Of a stretch of DNA of 14,779 bases, positions 1 through 7,883 are shown piece by piece (position 1 is the stretch's first letter; each line of letters starts with the position of its first letter). The notes beneath the pieces were generated by a model. That model was not told where the DNA came from. It saw only the letters and a program-made list of their open reading frames with translations, and did no database searches. This stretch comes from CAZYVA01 sp964650695 (GTDB lineage Bacteria; Bacillota; Clostridia; Lachnospirales; Lachnospiraceae): contig CAZYVA010000051.1 in assembly GCA_964650695.1 (NCBI GenBank), forward strand, positions 1 through 14,779, given 5' to 3'. Made by a program: the position numbers and the translations under genes.

Positions 1-608
1 CCTGTGATGTAATCATGGATGGAGTCCAGGTAAGTTTTTTTGCGTATCCCTATAGGATGATACGGCCCTTTGTGCAATCCCCGGATATACATGGTTTGAA
101 AATGGCAAGCGTTGATGATATTGCTGCTATGAAAGCAGCAGCAATTGGTAGTCGAGGGGCAAAAAAAGATTTTTTCGACTTATATCATATTTTGCAACGG
201 CCAGGATACAATGCAGAAGCATTCGTAAGAGATTTATACGCAAAATTCGGGACGGATATGAATCTCTCATATATTGGAATGGGCTTGAGCTATTTCGAGG
301 ATGCCGAGACAGAAATCCTTCCCAAAACTTATGTGAATGACAATTGGGCAAAAATAAAGGACTTTTTTGAGAAGTTCCAAAAGGATTTTTTCAAGAACGC
401 TTTCGATGACCTGGCACACGACATCGACGGAAGGCCGCCACAAGAGGAATATACACAGCCTGGGCAGAACAGAGACATCGATCAAACCGGCCTTGAGGAT
501 AAGGAAGTTTCTACGCGCGATGGTGCCAATGGCCGCGTACAGGATATAGAAAGGACGAACCGTGAGGAACGTTCTGATCGGCTGAAGGAGTCCGGCTCCT
601 GCTTGTAA
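1..608 (+). CDS. AbiEii/AbiGii-type nucleotidyltransferase toxin, 3' part (5' end outside window)
   Basis: The reading frame is open to the left edge, so the ATG at 15 is probably internal and the N-terminal nucleotidyltransferase core is not visible. The visible part has the family's typical features: a YPYRMIRPF strand followed by LKMASVDDIAAMKAAAIGSR and then KKDFFDLYHIL. The conserved Lys of AAMKAAAIGSRG and the KKDFFDLY motif are characteristic of the AbiEii/AbiGii (DUF1814) toxin family. Known members transfer nucleotides to RNA targets and act as the toxin of type IV-like or abortive-infection modules. The usual partner (AbiEi-type antitoxin) would lie upstream, out of view. Family similarity ends near visible residue 130 (FFEKFQKDFFK). 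A hydrophilic Asp/Arg/Glu/Gln-rich tail of about 65 residues follows that is not typical. By hand count GC rises from about 41% (1-420) to about 54% (421-600), which suggests a mosaic 3' end. The gene may be functional or a fused remnant. Confidence 0.75.
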   Translation, partial: CDVIMDGVQVSFFAYPYRMIRPFVQSPDIHGLKMASVDDIAAMKAAAIGSRGAKKDFFDLYHILQRPGYNAEAFVRDLYAKFGTDMNLSYIGMGLSYFEDAETEILPKTYVNDNWAKIKDFFEKFQKDFFKNAFDDLAHDIDGRPPQEEYTQPGQNRDIDQTGLEDKEVSTRDGANGRVQDIERTNREERSDRLKESGSCL

Positions 609-631
609 AACCTGCGTTGTTATGGTACGAT
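603..631 (+). promoter_or_regulatory. Putative promoter for xylB
   Basis: A TTGTAA hexamer at 603-608 is separated by 17 bases from TACGAT at 626-631. The -10 box is preceded by TG one base upstream (extended -10). The -35 box overlaps the end of the toxin gene. A start site near 638 would leave a short leader containing the AAGGAGG ribosome-binding site at 663-669. This is pattern matching only. Confidence 0.4.
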
Positions 632-677
632 AGTTCCTACCTGCAAACCACATTTTGAAAAGAAGGAGGCCAGTAGC

Positions 678-2135
678 ATGTTGTATATAGGCGTAGATCT
701 TGGGACTTCTTCCGTAAAGCTTTTGTTGATGGATACGGAAGGGAAAATTTTAAATATTGTTTCAAAAGAATATCCATTATTTTTCCCCCATCCCGGATGG
801 TCCGAACAAAACCCGGAAGATTGGTTCCGGCAGTCCCTGGCGGGCATCAGGGAACTGACGGAGGGCTTTGACAAGACAAAAATAGCAGGGATCAGCTTTG
901 GCGGGCAAATGCACGGACTGGTGACGCTGGACAAAGAGGATCGTGTGATCCGTCCTGCCATCCTTTGGAATGACGGCCGCTCACAGGATGAAACCAATTA
1001 TCTGAATGAAGTGATCGGGAAGGACAAGCTGTCGCAGTATACTGCAAATATCGCTTTTGCAGGGTTTACCGCCCCGAAAATACTCTGGATGGCAAAAAAC
1101 GAGCCGGACAAATTTCAAAAGATTGCGAAAATTATGCTTCCGAAGGATTATCTTGCCTACATGCTTTCCGGTTCCTTCTGCACGGACGTATCGGATGCGT
1201 CCGGCATGCTCTTGATGGATGTGAAAAACCGCTGCTGGTCTAAGGAAATGCTTGAAATCTGTGGAATCCGGGAAGAAATGCTGCCAAAGCTTTTTGAAAG
1301 CTATCAGGTGGTTGGTTCTATAAAACCTTCTGTCGCCAAAGAGCTGGGGTTCCCTGAAACTGTCCGGATCATTGCCGGCGCAGGCGATAACGCAGCGGCA
1401 GCCGTCGGAACCGGCACAGTAGGCAATGGGAGGTGTAATATTTCTCTTGGGACGTCGGGGACCATTTTCATTTCCAGCCATTCCTTTGGCGTGGATGAAT
1501 ATAATGCGCTCCATTCTTTCGCGCATGCGGATGGGTACTACCATCTGATGGGATGTATGCTCAGCGCTGCCTCCTGCAATAAATGGTGGTCCGAAGAAAT
1601 TCTCTGCACAAAGGATTTTGCAAAAGAACAGGAAAAGATCACAAAATTAGGAGAAAATCATGTATTTTACCTTCCGTACCTGATGGGTGAGCGCTCCCCC
1701 CATAATAACCCAAATGCAAGGGCCTTGTTTATCGGTATGTCCATGGATACGTCCAGATCGGATATGACACAGGCTGTCCTTGAAGGCGTAACCTTTGGGC
1801 TGCGCGATTCCCTGGAAGTCGCAAAAAATCTTGGCCTCCAGATTTCCCGCACAAAAATATGCGGCGGCGGCGCAAAAAGCCCGCTCTGGAAGAAGATGGT
1901 GGCCAATATCATGGATTTAAACGTAGACGTCATTGAAAGCGAAGAAGGGCCTGCCCTCGGAGCAGCGATGCTGGCGGCTGTTGGCTGCGGCGAATACAAA
2001 AACGTTTCAGAAATCGCTGATAAAATCGTAAAAGTCATCGATACGGTAGAGCCGGAACCGGAACTGGTTCAAAAATATGAAGAAAAATACCAGAAATTCC
2101 GGAAAATCTATCCCGCTGTAAAACATTTGTTTTAA
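678..2135 (+). CDS. xylB: Xylulokinase (FGGY family)
   Basis: Phosphorylates D-xylulose with ATP to D-xylulose 5-phosphate, feeding the pentose phosphate pathway; cytoplasmic. At 485 residues it is full length for the family. The N-terminal actin-like ATPase fold starts with GVDLGTSSVK (5-14). GQMHG (76-80) is the substrate-loop signature of xylulokinases. GAGDNAAAAVG (234-244) holds the likely catalytic base Asp237. SLGTSGT (256-262) is a phosphate-binding loop, and PYLMGERSPHNNP (333-345) and CGGGAKSPLW (395-404) are typical C-terminal domain motifs. The ATG at 678 is well supported by AAGGAGG eight bases upstream. No xylose isomerase, transporter or regulator lies beside it, so it appears monocistronic, between the toxin gene and a hairpin terminator. 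Other FGGY kinases are less likely given the MHG and PYLMGERSP signatures. Confidence 0.93.
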   Translation: MLYIGVDLGTSSVKLLLMDTEGKILNIVSKEYPLFFPHPGWSEQNPEDWFRQSLAGIRELTEGFDKTKIAGISFGGQMHGLVTLDKEDRVIRPAILWNDGRSQDETNYLNEVIGKDKLSQYTANIAFAGFTAPKILWMAKNEPDKFQKIAKIMLPKDYLAYMLSGSFCTDVSDASGMLLMDVKNRCWSKEMLEICGIREEMLPKLFESYQVVGSIKPSVAKELGFPETVRIIAGAGDNAAAAVGTGTVGNGRCNISLGTSGTIFISSHSFGVDEYNALHSFAHADGYYHLMGCMLSAASCNKWWSEEILCTKDFAKEQEKITKLGENHVFYLPYLMGERSPHNNPNARALFIGMSMDTSRSDMTQAVLEGVTFGLRDSLEVAKNLGLQISRTKICGGGAKSPLWKKMVANIMDLNVDVIESEEGPALGAAMLAAVGCGEYKNVSEIADKIVKVIDTVEPEPELVQKYEEKYQKFRKIYPAVKHLF

Positions 2136-2158
2136 AGCCCCGTCCATGCACGGCAGCG

Positions 2159-2184
2159 CCCATATGGCGCATGTGGGTTTCTTT
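2159..2184 (+). terminator. Probable intrinsic terminator of xylB
   Basis: CCCATAT (2159-2165) pairs with ATGTGGG (2171-2177), seven pairs including one G-U, around a five-base loop. TTTCTTT (2178-2184) follows. It lies 24 bases after the xylB stop codon. Confidence 0.55.
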
Positions 2185-2185
2185 C

Positions 2186-2217
2186 GGGCAGCATGGGGAC
2201 TCCTGTCACTGCTGCCC
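2186..2217. repeat. Inverted repeat over the end of metH
   Basis: GGGCAGCA (2186-2193) is exactly complementary to TGCTGCCC (2210-2217), with a 16-base loop. The repeat spans the metH stop codon at 2206-2208. Neither side has a clear U-tract, so it may stabilise converging 3' ends rather than act as a standard terminator. Confidence 0.35.
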
Positions 2218-4659
2218 TGCAAACAATTCCTGTGCGTAATGTACGGACTGCATCGCGTCCTTCCCGTAAAAATCAGCCCCGATCATGTCCGCGTAATCCT
2301 GGTTCAAGACCGCGCCCCCTACCATGACTTTACAGTCCGGCTTCTGTTCCCGCAAAAGCCGGATCGTGCATTCCATGCTCACCACCGTTGTCGTCATCAA
2401 TGCGCTTAACCCTACCAGCCGGACGTTTTCCTGAAGCACGGTATCCACGATCGCCTGCGGCTCCACATCCTTCCCCAGGTCAATCACATCAAAGCTATAG
2501 TTTTCCAAAAGCACTTTTACAATGTTCTTTCCGATATCGTGGATGTCCCCTTTGACGGTGGCAAGCACGATTTTCCCTTTTTTCTCTTCCTTGCAGCCGC
2601 TTTTTGCCAATGCGTCCTTCAAAACCGAAAACGCCAGCTTCGCCGCGTCCGCGCTCATCAAAAGCTGTGGGAGGAACACCGTGCCGTTTTCAAAGCCCTT
2701 CCCCACTTCATCCAGCGCAGGGATCATCTGCTCCTGTATGACTTCCAATGGGGGCTTGTCCTGCACCAGCGTGTACGCCGCGTGGTGCGCCGCTTCCTTC
2801 AGCCCTTTTAAGATCGCGGTTTTTAAATCCGTCCCGCCAGGCGTGCCAGGCGCGCCGCTTCCGGACGCCCCCGCCCGTCCGTCCGCGCCGTGGCCGCTGC
2901 CCGGCAAAGCCGCCTGGTATCCGCTGTACCGTTCGATATATGCCGCGCAGTTCTCATCGTAATTCATCAACGCGCAGAAGGTATAGTACGCGCGCATCAT
3001 ATCCTCCGAAAGCGGGTTTATGATAGCCGCGCTGATCCCGTTTTGCAAAGCCATCGTGTAAAACGTGGAATCCAACGCTGCCCGGTAAGGCAGGCCAAAG
3101 GAAATATTCGACACACCGGCCAGTGTACACACCCCGTAGGTCTCCCGTACCTTTTTCAAAGTCTCCAGCGCGACTTTCGCCCCCTCCGGCTCGGAACTGA
3201 CGGTCATGCAGAGGGCGTCGATCACGATATCTTTTTTCCCGATCCCGTACTTCGACGCCTCATGGATGATCTTCCCCGCGATCCGGACGCGTCCATCCGC
3301 CGACTCCGGGATACCCGCCTCATCCAGCGTGAGGGCGATCACCACGCCGCCGTAACGCTTCACCAGTGGAAAAACCGCATCCATGGACTCCTGTTTCCCG
3401 TTGACGGAATTGATCATCGGCTTCCCATTGTAAACGCGCATAGCGGCTTCCAAGGCTTTCGCATCAACCGTATCAATCTGCAGCGGCAGGCTGGTGACGC
3501 TCTGTAGCTGCGCCACAGCATCCCGGAGCATAGAGGGCTCGTCAATATCCGGAAGCCCCACATTGACATCCAGTATATGCGCGCCGGCATCTTCCTGGCG
3601 GATGCCTTCCCTTAACATATAATCCAGGTCATGTTTTTTCAGGGCCTCTTTCATTTTCCTTCTCCCGGTCGGGTTAAGCCGCTCGCCAACGATGACCGGC
3701 CGCTGTCCTAAAAAGACCGCTTTCCCGTAGGAAGAGACAATGGTATCCTCATTGTGTGCAAACACCGCCCGTTCCTCAAAGGCATGGGAACGCCGGACCT
3801 CATCCACCATCGCGCGGATATGGGCAGGTGTGGTCCCGCAGCATCCGCCAACAAGACAGGCTCCTTTTTTTACAATCCTTGCCATCCAGCCCGCAAAAAT
3901 GTCGGGAGTCACATCATAGTAAACCTCCCCGTCCCGCTGCTTCGGCAGCCCTGCGTTCGGCTTGACGATCACCGGGACGGAAGCGATTTTTACCAATTCT
4001 TCCAGGATCGGCAGCATCTGCTCCGGCCCAAGGCCGCAGTTGATCCCCAGGGCATCCACCCGCAGGCCTTCCAGCATGGACACGACGGACGGGACGTCCC
4101 CGCCAGTCAGAAGCTTCCCTTTTTCATCAAAAATGACCGTGGCAAATACAGGCAGCTTGGTATTCTCTTTTGCCGCCAGTACCGCCGCCTTCACCTCGTA
4201 AGTATCGCTCATCGTCTCGATATGGATAAGGTCGGCCCCGGCGCGTTCCCCCACGGTCACAACTTCCCTGAAAGCCTCATACGCTTCCTCAAACCCCAGA
4301 TCCCCCATCGGTTTTAAGAGTTTCCCGGTAGGGCCCACATCCAGGCCGACATAAGTCTCCCTGCCGTCCCCCGCCCCAAGCCGGGCGGCCTCTTTCGTAT
4401 TGGCCACCGCACTGGCGATGATATCCTCCAGGGCATAACCGGTGTCACGGAATTTCAGCGCATTCGCCCCGAATGTATTCGTCAGCGCAATATCGCTCCC
4501 GGCTTCAAAATACTGCCGCTGGATGTCAATGATTTCTTCCGTATGTTCGAGATTCCACGTCTCCGGGAGTTCTCCCGGCTTCAGCCCTTTTTCCTGCAGG
4601 AGCGTTCCCGTTCCGCCGTCAAAAAAAAGCATCTCCTTACCCAATCTATCCAACAACAT
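2206..4659 (-). CDS. metH: Cobalamin-dependent methionine synthase lacking the reactivation domain
   Basis: Transfers a methyl group from 5-methyltetrahydrofolate via methylcobalamin to homocysteine, giving methionine. Residues 1 to about 295 form the homocysteine/zinc barrel: DGGTGTLL (14-21), NTFGANALK (61-69), and zinc ligands Cys208 (GINCGLGPEQ) plus Cys273 and Cys274 (GGCCGTTPAHI). Residues about 320-560 are the pterin-binding barrel, with VGERLNPTGRR (324-334) and ILDVNVGLPDIDE (362-374). Residues about 611-817 form the four-helix cap and B12 domain, with GDIHDIGKN (704-712) supplying His707 as the lower cobalt ligand. The E. coli enzyme has a further C-terminal reactivation domain, absent here but encoded by the gene just upstream. 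A Gly/Ser/Ala/Pro-rich linker at about 586-610 is unusual. The ATG at 4657-4659 follows a purine-rich site (AAAGGAACAGGGAAG). Confidence 0.93.
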   Translation of the reverse strand: MLLDRLGKEMLFFDGGTGTLLQEKGLKPGELPETWNLEHTEEIIDIQRQYFEAGSDIALTNTFGANALKFRDTGYALEDIIASAVANTKEAARLGAGDGRETYVGLDVGPTGKLLKPMGDLGFEEAYEAFREVVTVGERAGADLIHIETMSDTYEVKAAVLAAKENTKLPVFATVIFDEKGKLLTGGDVPSVVSMLEGLRVDALGINCGLGPEQMLPILEELVKIASVPVIVKPNAGLPKQRDGEVYYDVTPDIFAGWMARIVKKGACLVGGCCGTTPAHIRAMVDEVRRSHAFEERAVFAHNEDTIVSSYGKAVFLGQRPVIVGERLNPTGRRKMKEALKKHDLDYMLREGIRQEDAGAHILDVNVGLPDIDEPSMLRDAVAQLQSVTSLPLQIDTVDAKALEAAMRVYNGKPMINSVNGKQESMDAVFPLVKRYGGVVIALTLDEAGIPESADGRVRIAGKIIHEASKYGIGKKDIVIDALCMTVSSEPEGAKVALETLKKVRETYGVCTLAGVSNISFGLPYRAALDSTFYTMALQNGISAAIINPLSEDMMRAYYTFCALMNYDENCAAYIERYSGYQAALPGSGHGADGRAGASGSGAPGTPGGTDLKTAILKGLKEAAHHAAYTLVQDKPPLEVIQEQMIPALDEVGKGFENGTVFLPQLLMSADAAKLAFSVLKDALAKSGCKEEKKGKIVLATVKGDIHDIGKNIVKVLLENYSFDVIDLGKDVEPQAIVDTVLQENVRLVGLSALMTTTVVSMECTIRLLREQKPDCKVMVGGAVLNQDYADMIGADFYGKDAMQSVHYAQELFAGQQ
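2830..2904 (-). other. GC-rich low-complexity linker segment inside metH
   Basis: This stretch codes for residues about 586-610 of MetH, almost entirely Gly, Ser, Ala, Pro, Asp and Thr. The DNA is markedly richer in G and C than its surroundings and contains short repeats such as GCCAGGCG twice in close succession. It separates the pterin-binding and cobalamin modules, which must move relative to each other in catalysis. Confidence 0.6.
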
Positions 4660-4735
4660 CTTCCCTGTTCCTTTCTCCTGTCAACCCGGGGACTGCGGAC
4701 AGGCCAGTGGATAACACGCCCGCTTCAAACACTCC

Positions 4736-5380
4736 CTAACATCTCCGATATATACAGTCTGTCTTTGCACATTCCTCGCAGCCCTGGACGTGGCATCCCA
4801 CGTTTTGCCTGCCCATCCCGATCAACGCCGTCACAGACTTTGTTGGCGTCAGCATACCGCTTTCCGTCATGCCAAGCCCGATTTTTTTCGGGGCATCCAG
4901 CATCCGCAGAAGCGCGCCCTGGTGCTGGATAGAAAAATCACCGTATCCGGGGCTGAACCTCGGACGCAGGTAATATCCTTCTTCCCGCATCTTTTCCCCA
5001 AACCCGGCCTGCCATCGGTCCAGATATTCTTCCAGGCAGGCCGCCGCGCACGCCTGCAGTACCACGACACGCGCCATGTCCGTGTAAGAATACCGTTTCA
5101 TCAGTTGATCCACACCTACGCCAAGGGTGGCCCCCAACAGTACCGCTCTTTCGCATCCTTTGAGGTTTTTCCCAAGGTTCCGGCTTTCTATCTGAAGGTT
5201 CCCGATTGCTATATGCCCCTCCCCTGACCGCTTCAAGTCAAATATACGCGAAACGATCCTTGGATCCACCGATGCATCCAACTGTTGGAAACAGTCATGC
5301 ATCAATTCTTTTGTCTGTGCGTCCGGGTTCTGTCTCCCATAGCCTAAGTATCGCGAAGCTTCTGCTGTGCGTCTGTCCAT
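4736..5380 (-). CDS. Stand-alone methionine synthase reactivation-domain protein
   Basis: Resembles the C-terminal activation domain of MetH, which binds S-adenosylmethionine and helps re-methylate cobalamin after it oxidises to cob(II)alamin. The key signature is RPRFSPGYGD (residues 139-148 counted from the chosen start), matching the RxxxxPGYGD SAM-binding motif. The TESGMLTPTKSV segment further on also fits. Known precedent: Thermotoga maritima and many clostridia encode MetH and this domain as separate proteins. The frame could start at 5408-5410, but the ATG at 5378-5380 has the better ribosome-binding site (AAAGAGGT, five bases away) and gives MDRRTAEASRYLGYG, the usual family start (214 residues). 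The last 19 residues hold five cysteines (196, 201, 204, 209, 214), suggesting a metal or Fe-S site. metH follows 76 bases downstream with no terminator between, so they are probably co-transcribed. Confidence 0.85.
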   Translation of the reverse strand: MDRRTAEASRYLGYGRQNPDAQTKELMHDCFQQLDASVDPRIVSRIFDLKRSGEGHIAIGNLQIESRNLGKNLKGCERAVLLGATLGVGVDQLMKRYSYTDMARVVVLQACAAACLEEYLDRWQAGFGEKMREEGYYLRPRFSPGYGDFSIQHQGALLRMLDAPKKIGLGMTESGMLTPTKSVTALIGMGRQNVGCHVQGCEECAKTDCIYRRC

Positions 5381-5486
5381 TTTTACCTCTTTCCAGCCAT
5401 AAGATCCCATTGTTGTGACCGCCCCTTAAAAAGGTGCGGCAAAGGAAACTTCCCCGCCCCACTTCGCCTCATTCCTTTGAAGGGAA

Positions 5487-5530
5487 ACGAAAAATAGAAG
5501 AAGGCACTTACCGATGATACGCGAAGTGCC
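5487..5530 (-). terminator. Intrinsic terminator of the NAD(P)HX repair gene
   Basis: On the minus strand GGCACTT (5530-5524) pairs with AAGTGCC (5509-5503), a seven-base perfect stem with a 14-base loop. A T-rich run (TTCTTCTATTTTT) follows at 5502-5490. It lies about 37 bases after the stop codon of the minus-strand gene. Confidence 0.7.
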
Positions 5531-5567
5531 TGGCATGTGGTGTAGAGTTGTGGCAGATCCCTTTCCC

Positions 5568-7070
5568 TCAAGACATACTTGAGATTTCCATGGTCGCAAG
5601 GCTGATATTCTCCAAAATGTCCGTCGCAAGGACGCTGTACGCCCCTTTCAGGCCGCGCGCCAGGTCCCCTGCCCGCCCATGCAGGAACGTCCCAATAACC
5701 GCCGCATCCATGCCGGAAACACCCTGGGCCATAAGCCCGGTGATCATCCCGGCCAGGACATCCCCGGATCCAGCTTTCGCCATCGCGCTGTTCCCACTGT
5801 CATTCAAGGCCAGATCCTCCGAAAGCCCGGCGATCATCGTCTTGGAATCCTTCAACACACAGACAGAACGGTGTGCTTTCCGCCATGCGAACAAAGCAGA
5901 AACCCGGTTCTTTTTGATTTCCTCCACGGTAGCCCCGCAGAGCCTTGACATCTCCATCATGTGCGGGGTCAGCACATATTGTTCCTGGTTTTCTTTCGGG
6001 AAAAGCTCTGGATTCTCCGCCAGGATATTCAATGCGTCCGCATCGATCACGCCCGGAGTTTTGTTATACGAAAGCACGGTTTTCACAATATCATTCGCCA
6101 TCTTCCCTTTTCCGATCCCAGAACCCATACAGACCACGTCCGCCCAGTCCAGCAGCTTTGTAAGCTGTGCTTCGTTAAAGGTCTTGTGCCCAGTAATCAG
6201 CGCCTCCGGAAGCTGCTGCTGCAAAATCACCCGGTTCTCCTCCGCAGTGTAAATATGCACCACCCCGGCCCCGGCGAGGTAGGCCGCCTTGGCGTTGAAA
6301 TACGCCGCGCCGCTCATTCCTTTGCTCCCGGCGATCACTAACACTTTCCCGAATGTCCCTTTATTGGAATCCTCCGTCCTTTCCGGCATTTTTTTCCTGT
6401 AATCATCCGGTTCCCACATGACAACGACATCTTTCGCTTCAATCAGCCCATCCTTGCTGATCCCAATATCCGCCTCTTCTATCTTCCCACAGAAGCTTTT
6501 CCCCGGATAAACCGCCATCCCGAATTTCAGGAACTGGAACGTAACCGTATAATCCGCATGTACCGCGTCGCCAAGCGGCTGTCCCGTATTGGCGCTCAGC
6601 CCGGAAGGAATATCTACCGCCACGCGGATTGCATGGGCTCCATTTATTTTCTGGATCAGGCCGAGGAACGCCCCCTGGACTTCACGGGAAAGGCCGACGC
6701 CAAAAAGCGCGTCTATGATGATGCTGTAGTCATCCGGGTTCCAGTCGTGTAAAATCTGGCCTCCCTGCTTCAGGTACCAATCCATCTGCCTTTTGCAGTC
6801 TGCGCTCTGGCGTCTTTCATCCACAGCAGAAACAATCTCCACCGAATAGCCATCCTGCAAAAGCATACGCCCGATGGCAAACCCGTCCCCGCCATTATTC
6901 CCGGATCCGCATACGATGCAGACACGCCGTAGATCCAGATTCCACCTGTAAATACTCTGCACCAGGGCGGCGGCAGCCCTCTCCATCAGCACAAAAGCCG
7001 GGATCCTCGAAACATTGATGGTATAATGATCCGCAGTCCGCATCTGTGCCGCATTCGGTAAAAGTCTCAT
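5568..7070 (-). CDS. nnr: Bifunctional NAD(P)H-hydrate epimerase / ADP-dependent NAD(P)H-hydrate dehydratase
   Basis: Repairs NADH and NADPH damaged by hydration. The N-terminal domain interconverts the R and S epimers of NAD(P)HX and the C-terminal domain dehydrates the S form using ADP. At 500 residues it has the usual length of the fused enzyme. The YjeF-N-like epimerase domain (1 to about 215) contains CGSGNNGGDGFAIGR (54-68) and the likely metal-binding Asp120 in IIIDALFGVGLSR. The ribokinase-like C-terminal domain (about 235-500) contains VLVIAGSKGMSGAAY (243-257), GSGIGKG (316-322), LTPHMMEM (367-374) and AGSGDVLAGMITG (433-445), where Asp436 is the expected catalytic residue. The ATG at 7068-7070 is preceded by AGAGGGGG. 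It has its own terminator downstream and is separated from rex by another, so it is probably a single-gene unit. Confidence 0.93.
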   Translation of the reverse strand: MRLLPNAAQMRTADHYTINVSRIPAFVLMERAAAALVQSIYRWNLDLRRVCIVCGSGNNGGDGFAIGRMLLQDGYSVEIVSAVDERRQSADCKRQMDWYLKQGGQILHDWNPDDYSIIIDALFGVGLSREVQGAFLGLIQKINGAHAIRVAVDIPSGLSANTGQPLGDAVHADYTVTFQFLKFGMAVYPGKSFCGKIEEADIGISKDGLIEAKDVVVMWEPDDYRKKMPERTEDSNKGTFGKVLVIAGSKGMSGAAYFNAKAAYLAGAGVVHIYTAEENRVILQQQLPEALITGHKTFNEAQLTKLLDWADVVCMGSGIGKGKMANDIVKTVLSYNKTPGVIDADALNILAENPELFPKENQEQYVLTPHMMEMSRLCGATVEEIKKNRVSALFAWRKAHRSVCVLKDSKTMIAGLSEDLALNDSGNSAMAKAGSGDVLAGMITGLMAQGVSGMDAAVIGTFLHGRAGDLARGLKGAYSVLATDILENISLATMEISSMS

Positions 7071-7150
7071 GAAATGTTCCCCCTCTGAATATAGTAGGCT
7101 ACCTGCCCATTGCCTGGAAGCGATGGGACCGCGGCAGCCCTGTTTGACTC

Positions 7151-7175
7151 GTTAAAACGCCTGCAAAGCAGGCGT
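7151..7175 (-). terminator. Intrinsic terminator of rex
   Basis: On the minus strand ACGCCTGC (7175-7168) pairs perfectly with GCAGGCGT (7164-7157) around a three-base loop, and the T-run TTTTAAC follows. It begins about 20 bases after the rex stop codon. This is the clearest compact terminator in the window. Confidence 0.85.
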
Positions 7176-7196
7176 CTTCCGTTACAGCCATCTTGC

Positions 7197-7841
7197 TTAA
7201 GAACTGTGTTTTTTCCGATATTGGTTGATTTTATAAGACAGTTGCATCAGGCTTTCCGATAAATGGACGTTTTCCACAATGATATTTTCCGGCAGGGATA
7301 AATCTACGTGCGCGAAGTTCCAGATTGCTTTAATGCCATCCTTCACCAGTATATTGGCGACTTCCACGGCCCTGTCCTTCGGGATCGTAAGGACGCCGAT
7401 CTCTACATTGCTCCTGTGTATGAAATCCTTCAGCTCATCCATCATCTTCACCGGGATGCCACGGATAGACACGCCTTTCAGCACCGGGTTCACATCAAAA
7501 ATCCCGGCCAGGACAAATCCTCTTTTTTCAAAATCCGCGTAATTCGCCAACGCCTGCCCTAAATTACCGGCGCCGATAATGATCATGTTGTGCTTTTTAT
7601 CAAGGCCGAGTATTTTCCCAATTTCCGTGTACAGGTACTTCACATTATATCCGTAGCCTTGCTGCCCGAAGCCGCCAAAATTATTTAAATCCTGCCGTAT
7701 CTGCGAAGCGGTCACCTTCATCCGCTTGCTCAGGTCATTCGATGAAATCCTCTCCACCCCGTTTTCCAGCAGTTCCCCTAAATATCTGTAATACCTCGGC
7801 AGCCGACGGATAACCGCCTGAGAAATCTGTCTGCTCTCCAA
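7197..7841 (-). CDS. rex: Redox-sensing transcriptional repressor Rex
   Basis: Rex dimers bind operators when the NADH/NAD+ ratio is low and release DNA when NADH binds, controlling fermentation and respiratory genes. At 214 residues it is full length. The N-terminal winged helix (about 1-80) includes SQIRQDLNNFGGFGQQGYGY (46-65), the family signature covering the recognition helix and wing. The Rossmann domain has IIIGAGNLGQA (87-97), and Asp116 in IFDVNP probably binds the adenine ribose. The C-terminal swapped helix is at about 195-210. The start codon is TTG (7839-7841), supported by GGAAGGTG upstream and by the next in-frame ATG (residue 41) falling inside the DNA-binding domain. A consensus promoter lies upstream. 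I found no convincing Rex operator (TTGTTAA-n4-TTAACAA type) near its own promoter. Confidence 0.95.
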   Translation of the reverse strand: MESRQISQAVIRRLPRYYRYLGELLENGVERISSNDLSKRMKVTASQIRQDLNNFGGFGQQGYGYNVKYLYTEIGKILGLDKKHNMIIIGAGNLGQALANYADFEKRGFVLAGIFDVNPVLKGVSIRGIPVKMMDELKDFIHRSNVEIGVLTIPKDRAVEVANILVKDGIKAIWNFAHVDLSLPENIIVENVHLSESLMQLSYKINQYRKKHSS

Positions 7842-7883
7842 TCCCTGTCACCTTCCATCTCTAATCTAAAGAAATCTAAAGAC

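Noticed and set aside
267..653. A hydrophobic 128-residue minus-strand frame opposite the toxin gene
   Set aside because: It has no ribosome-binding site, overlaps a recognisable family domain on the plus strand, and its hydrophobic stretch shows only vague likeness to membrane proteins.
2890..3507. A 205-residue plus-strand frame opposite metH
   Set aside because: Arginine- and histidine-rich shadow of a strongly supported metH reading frame, with no domain recognisable.
5381..5502. Cobalamin or SAM riboswitch before the metH unit
   Set aside because: The space is short, part is taken by the terminator of the preceding gene, and none of the conserved riboswitch elements could be recognised.
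7088..7093. TATATT on the minus strand as a -10 box for nnr
   Set aside because: A start site about seven bases downstream would cut through the AGAGGGGG ribosome-binding site, and no -35 box sits at the right distance.
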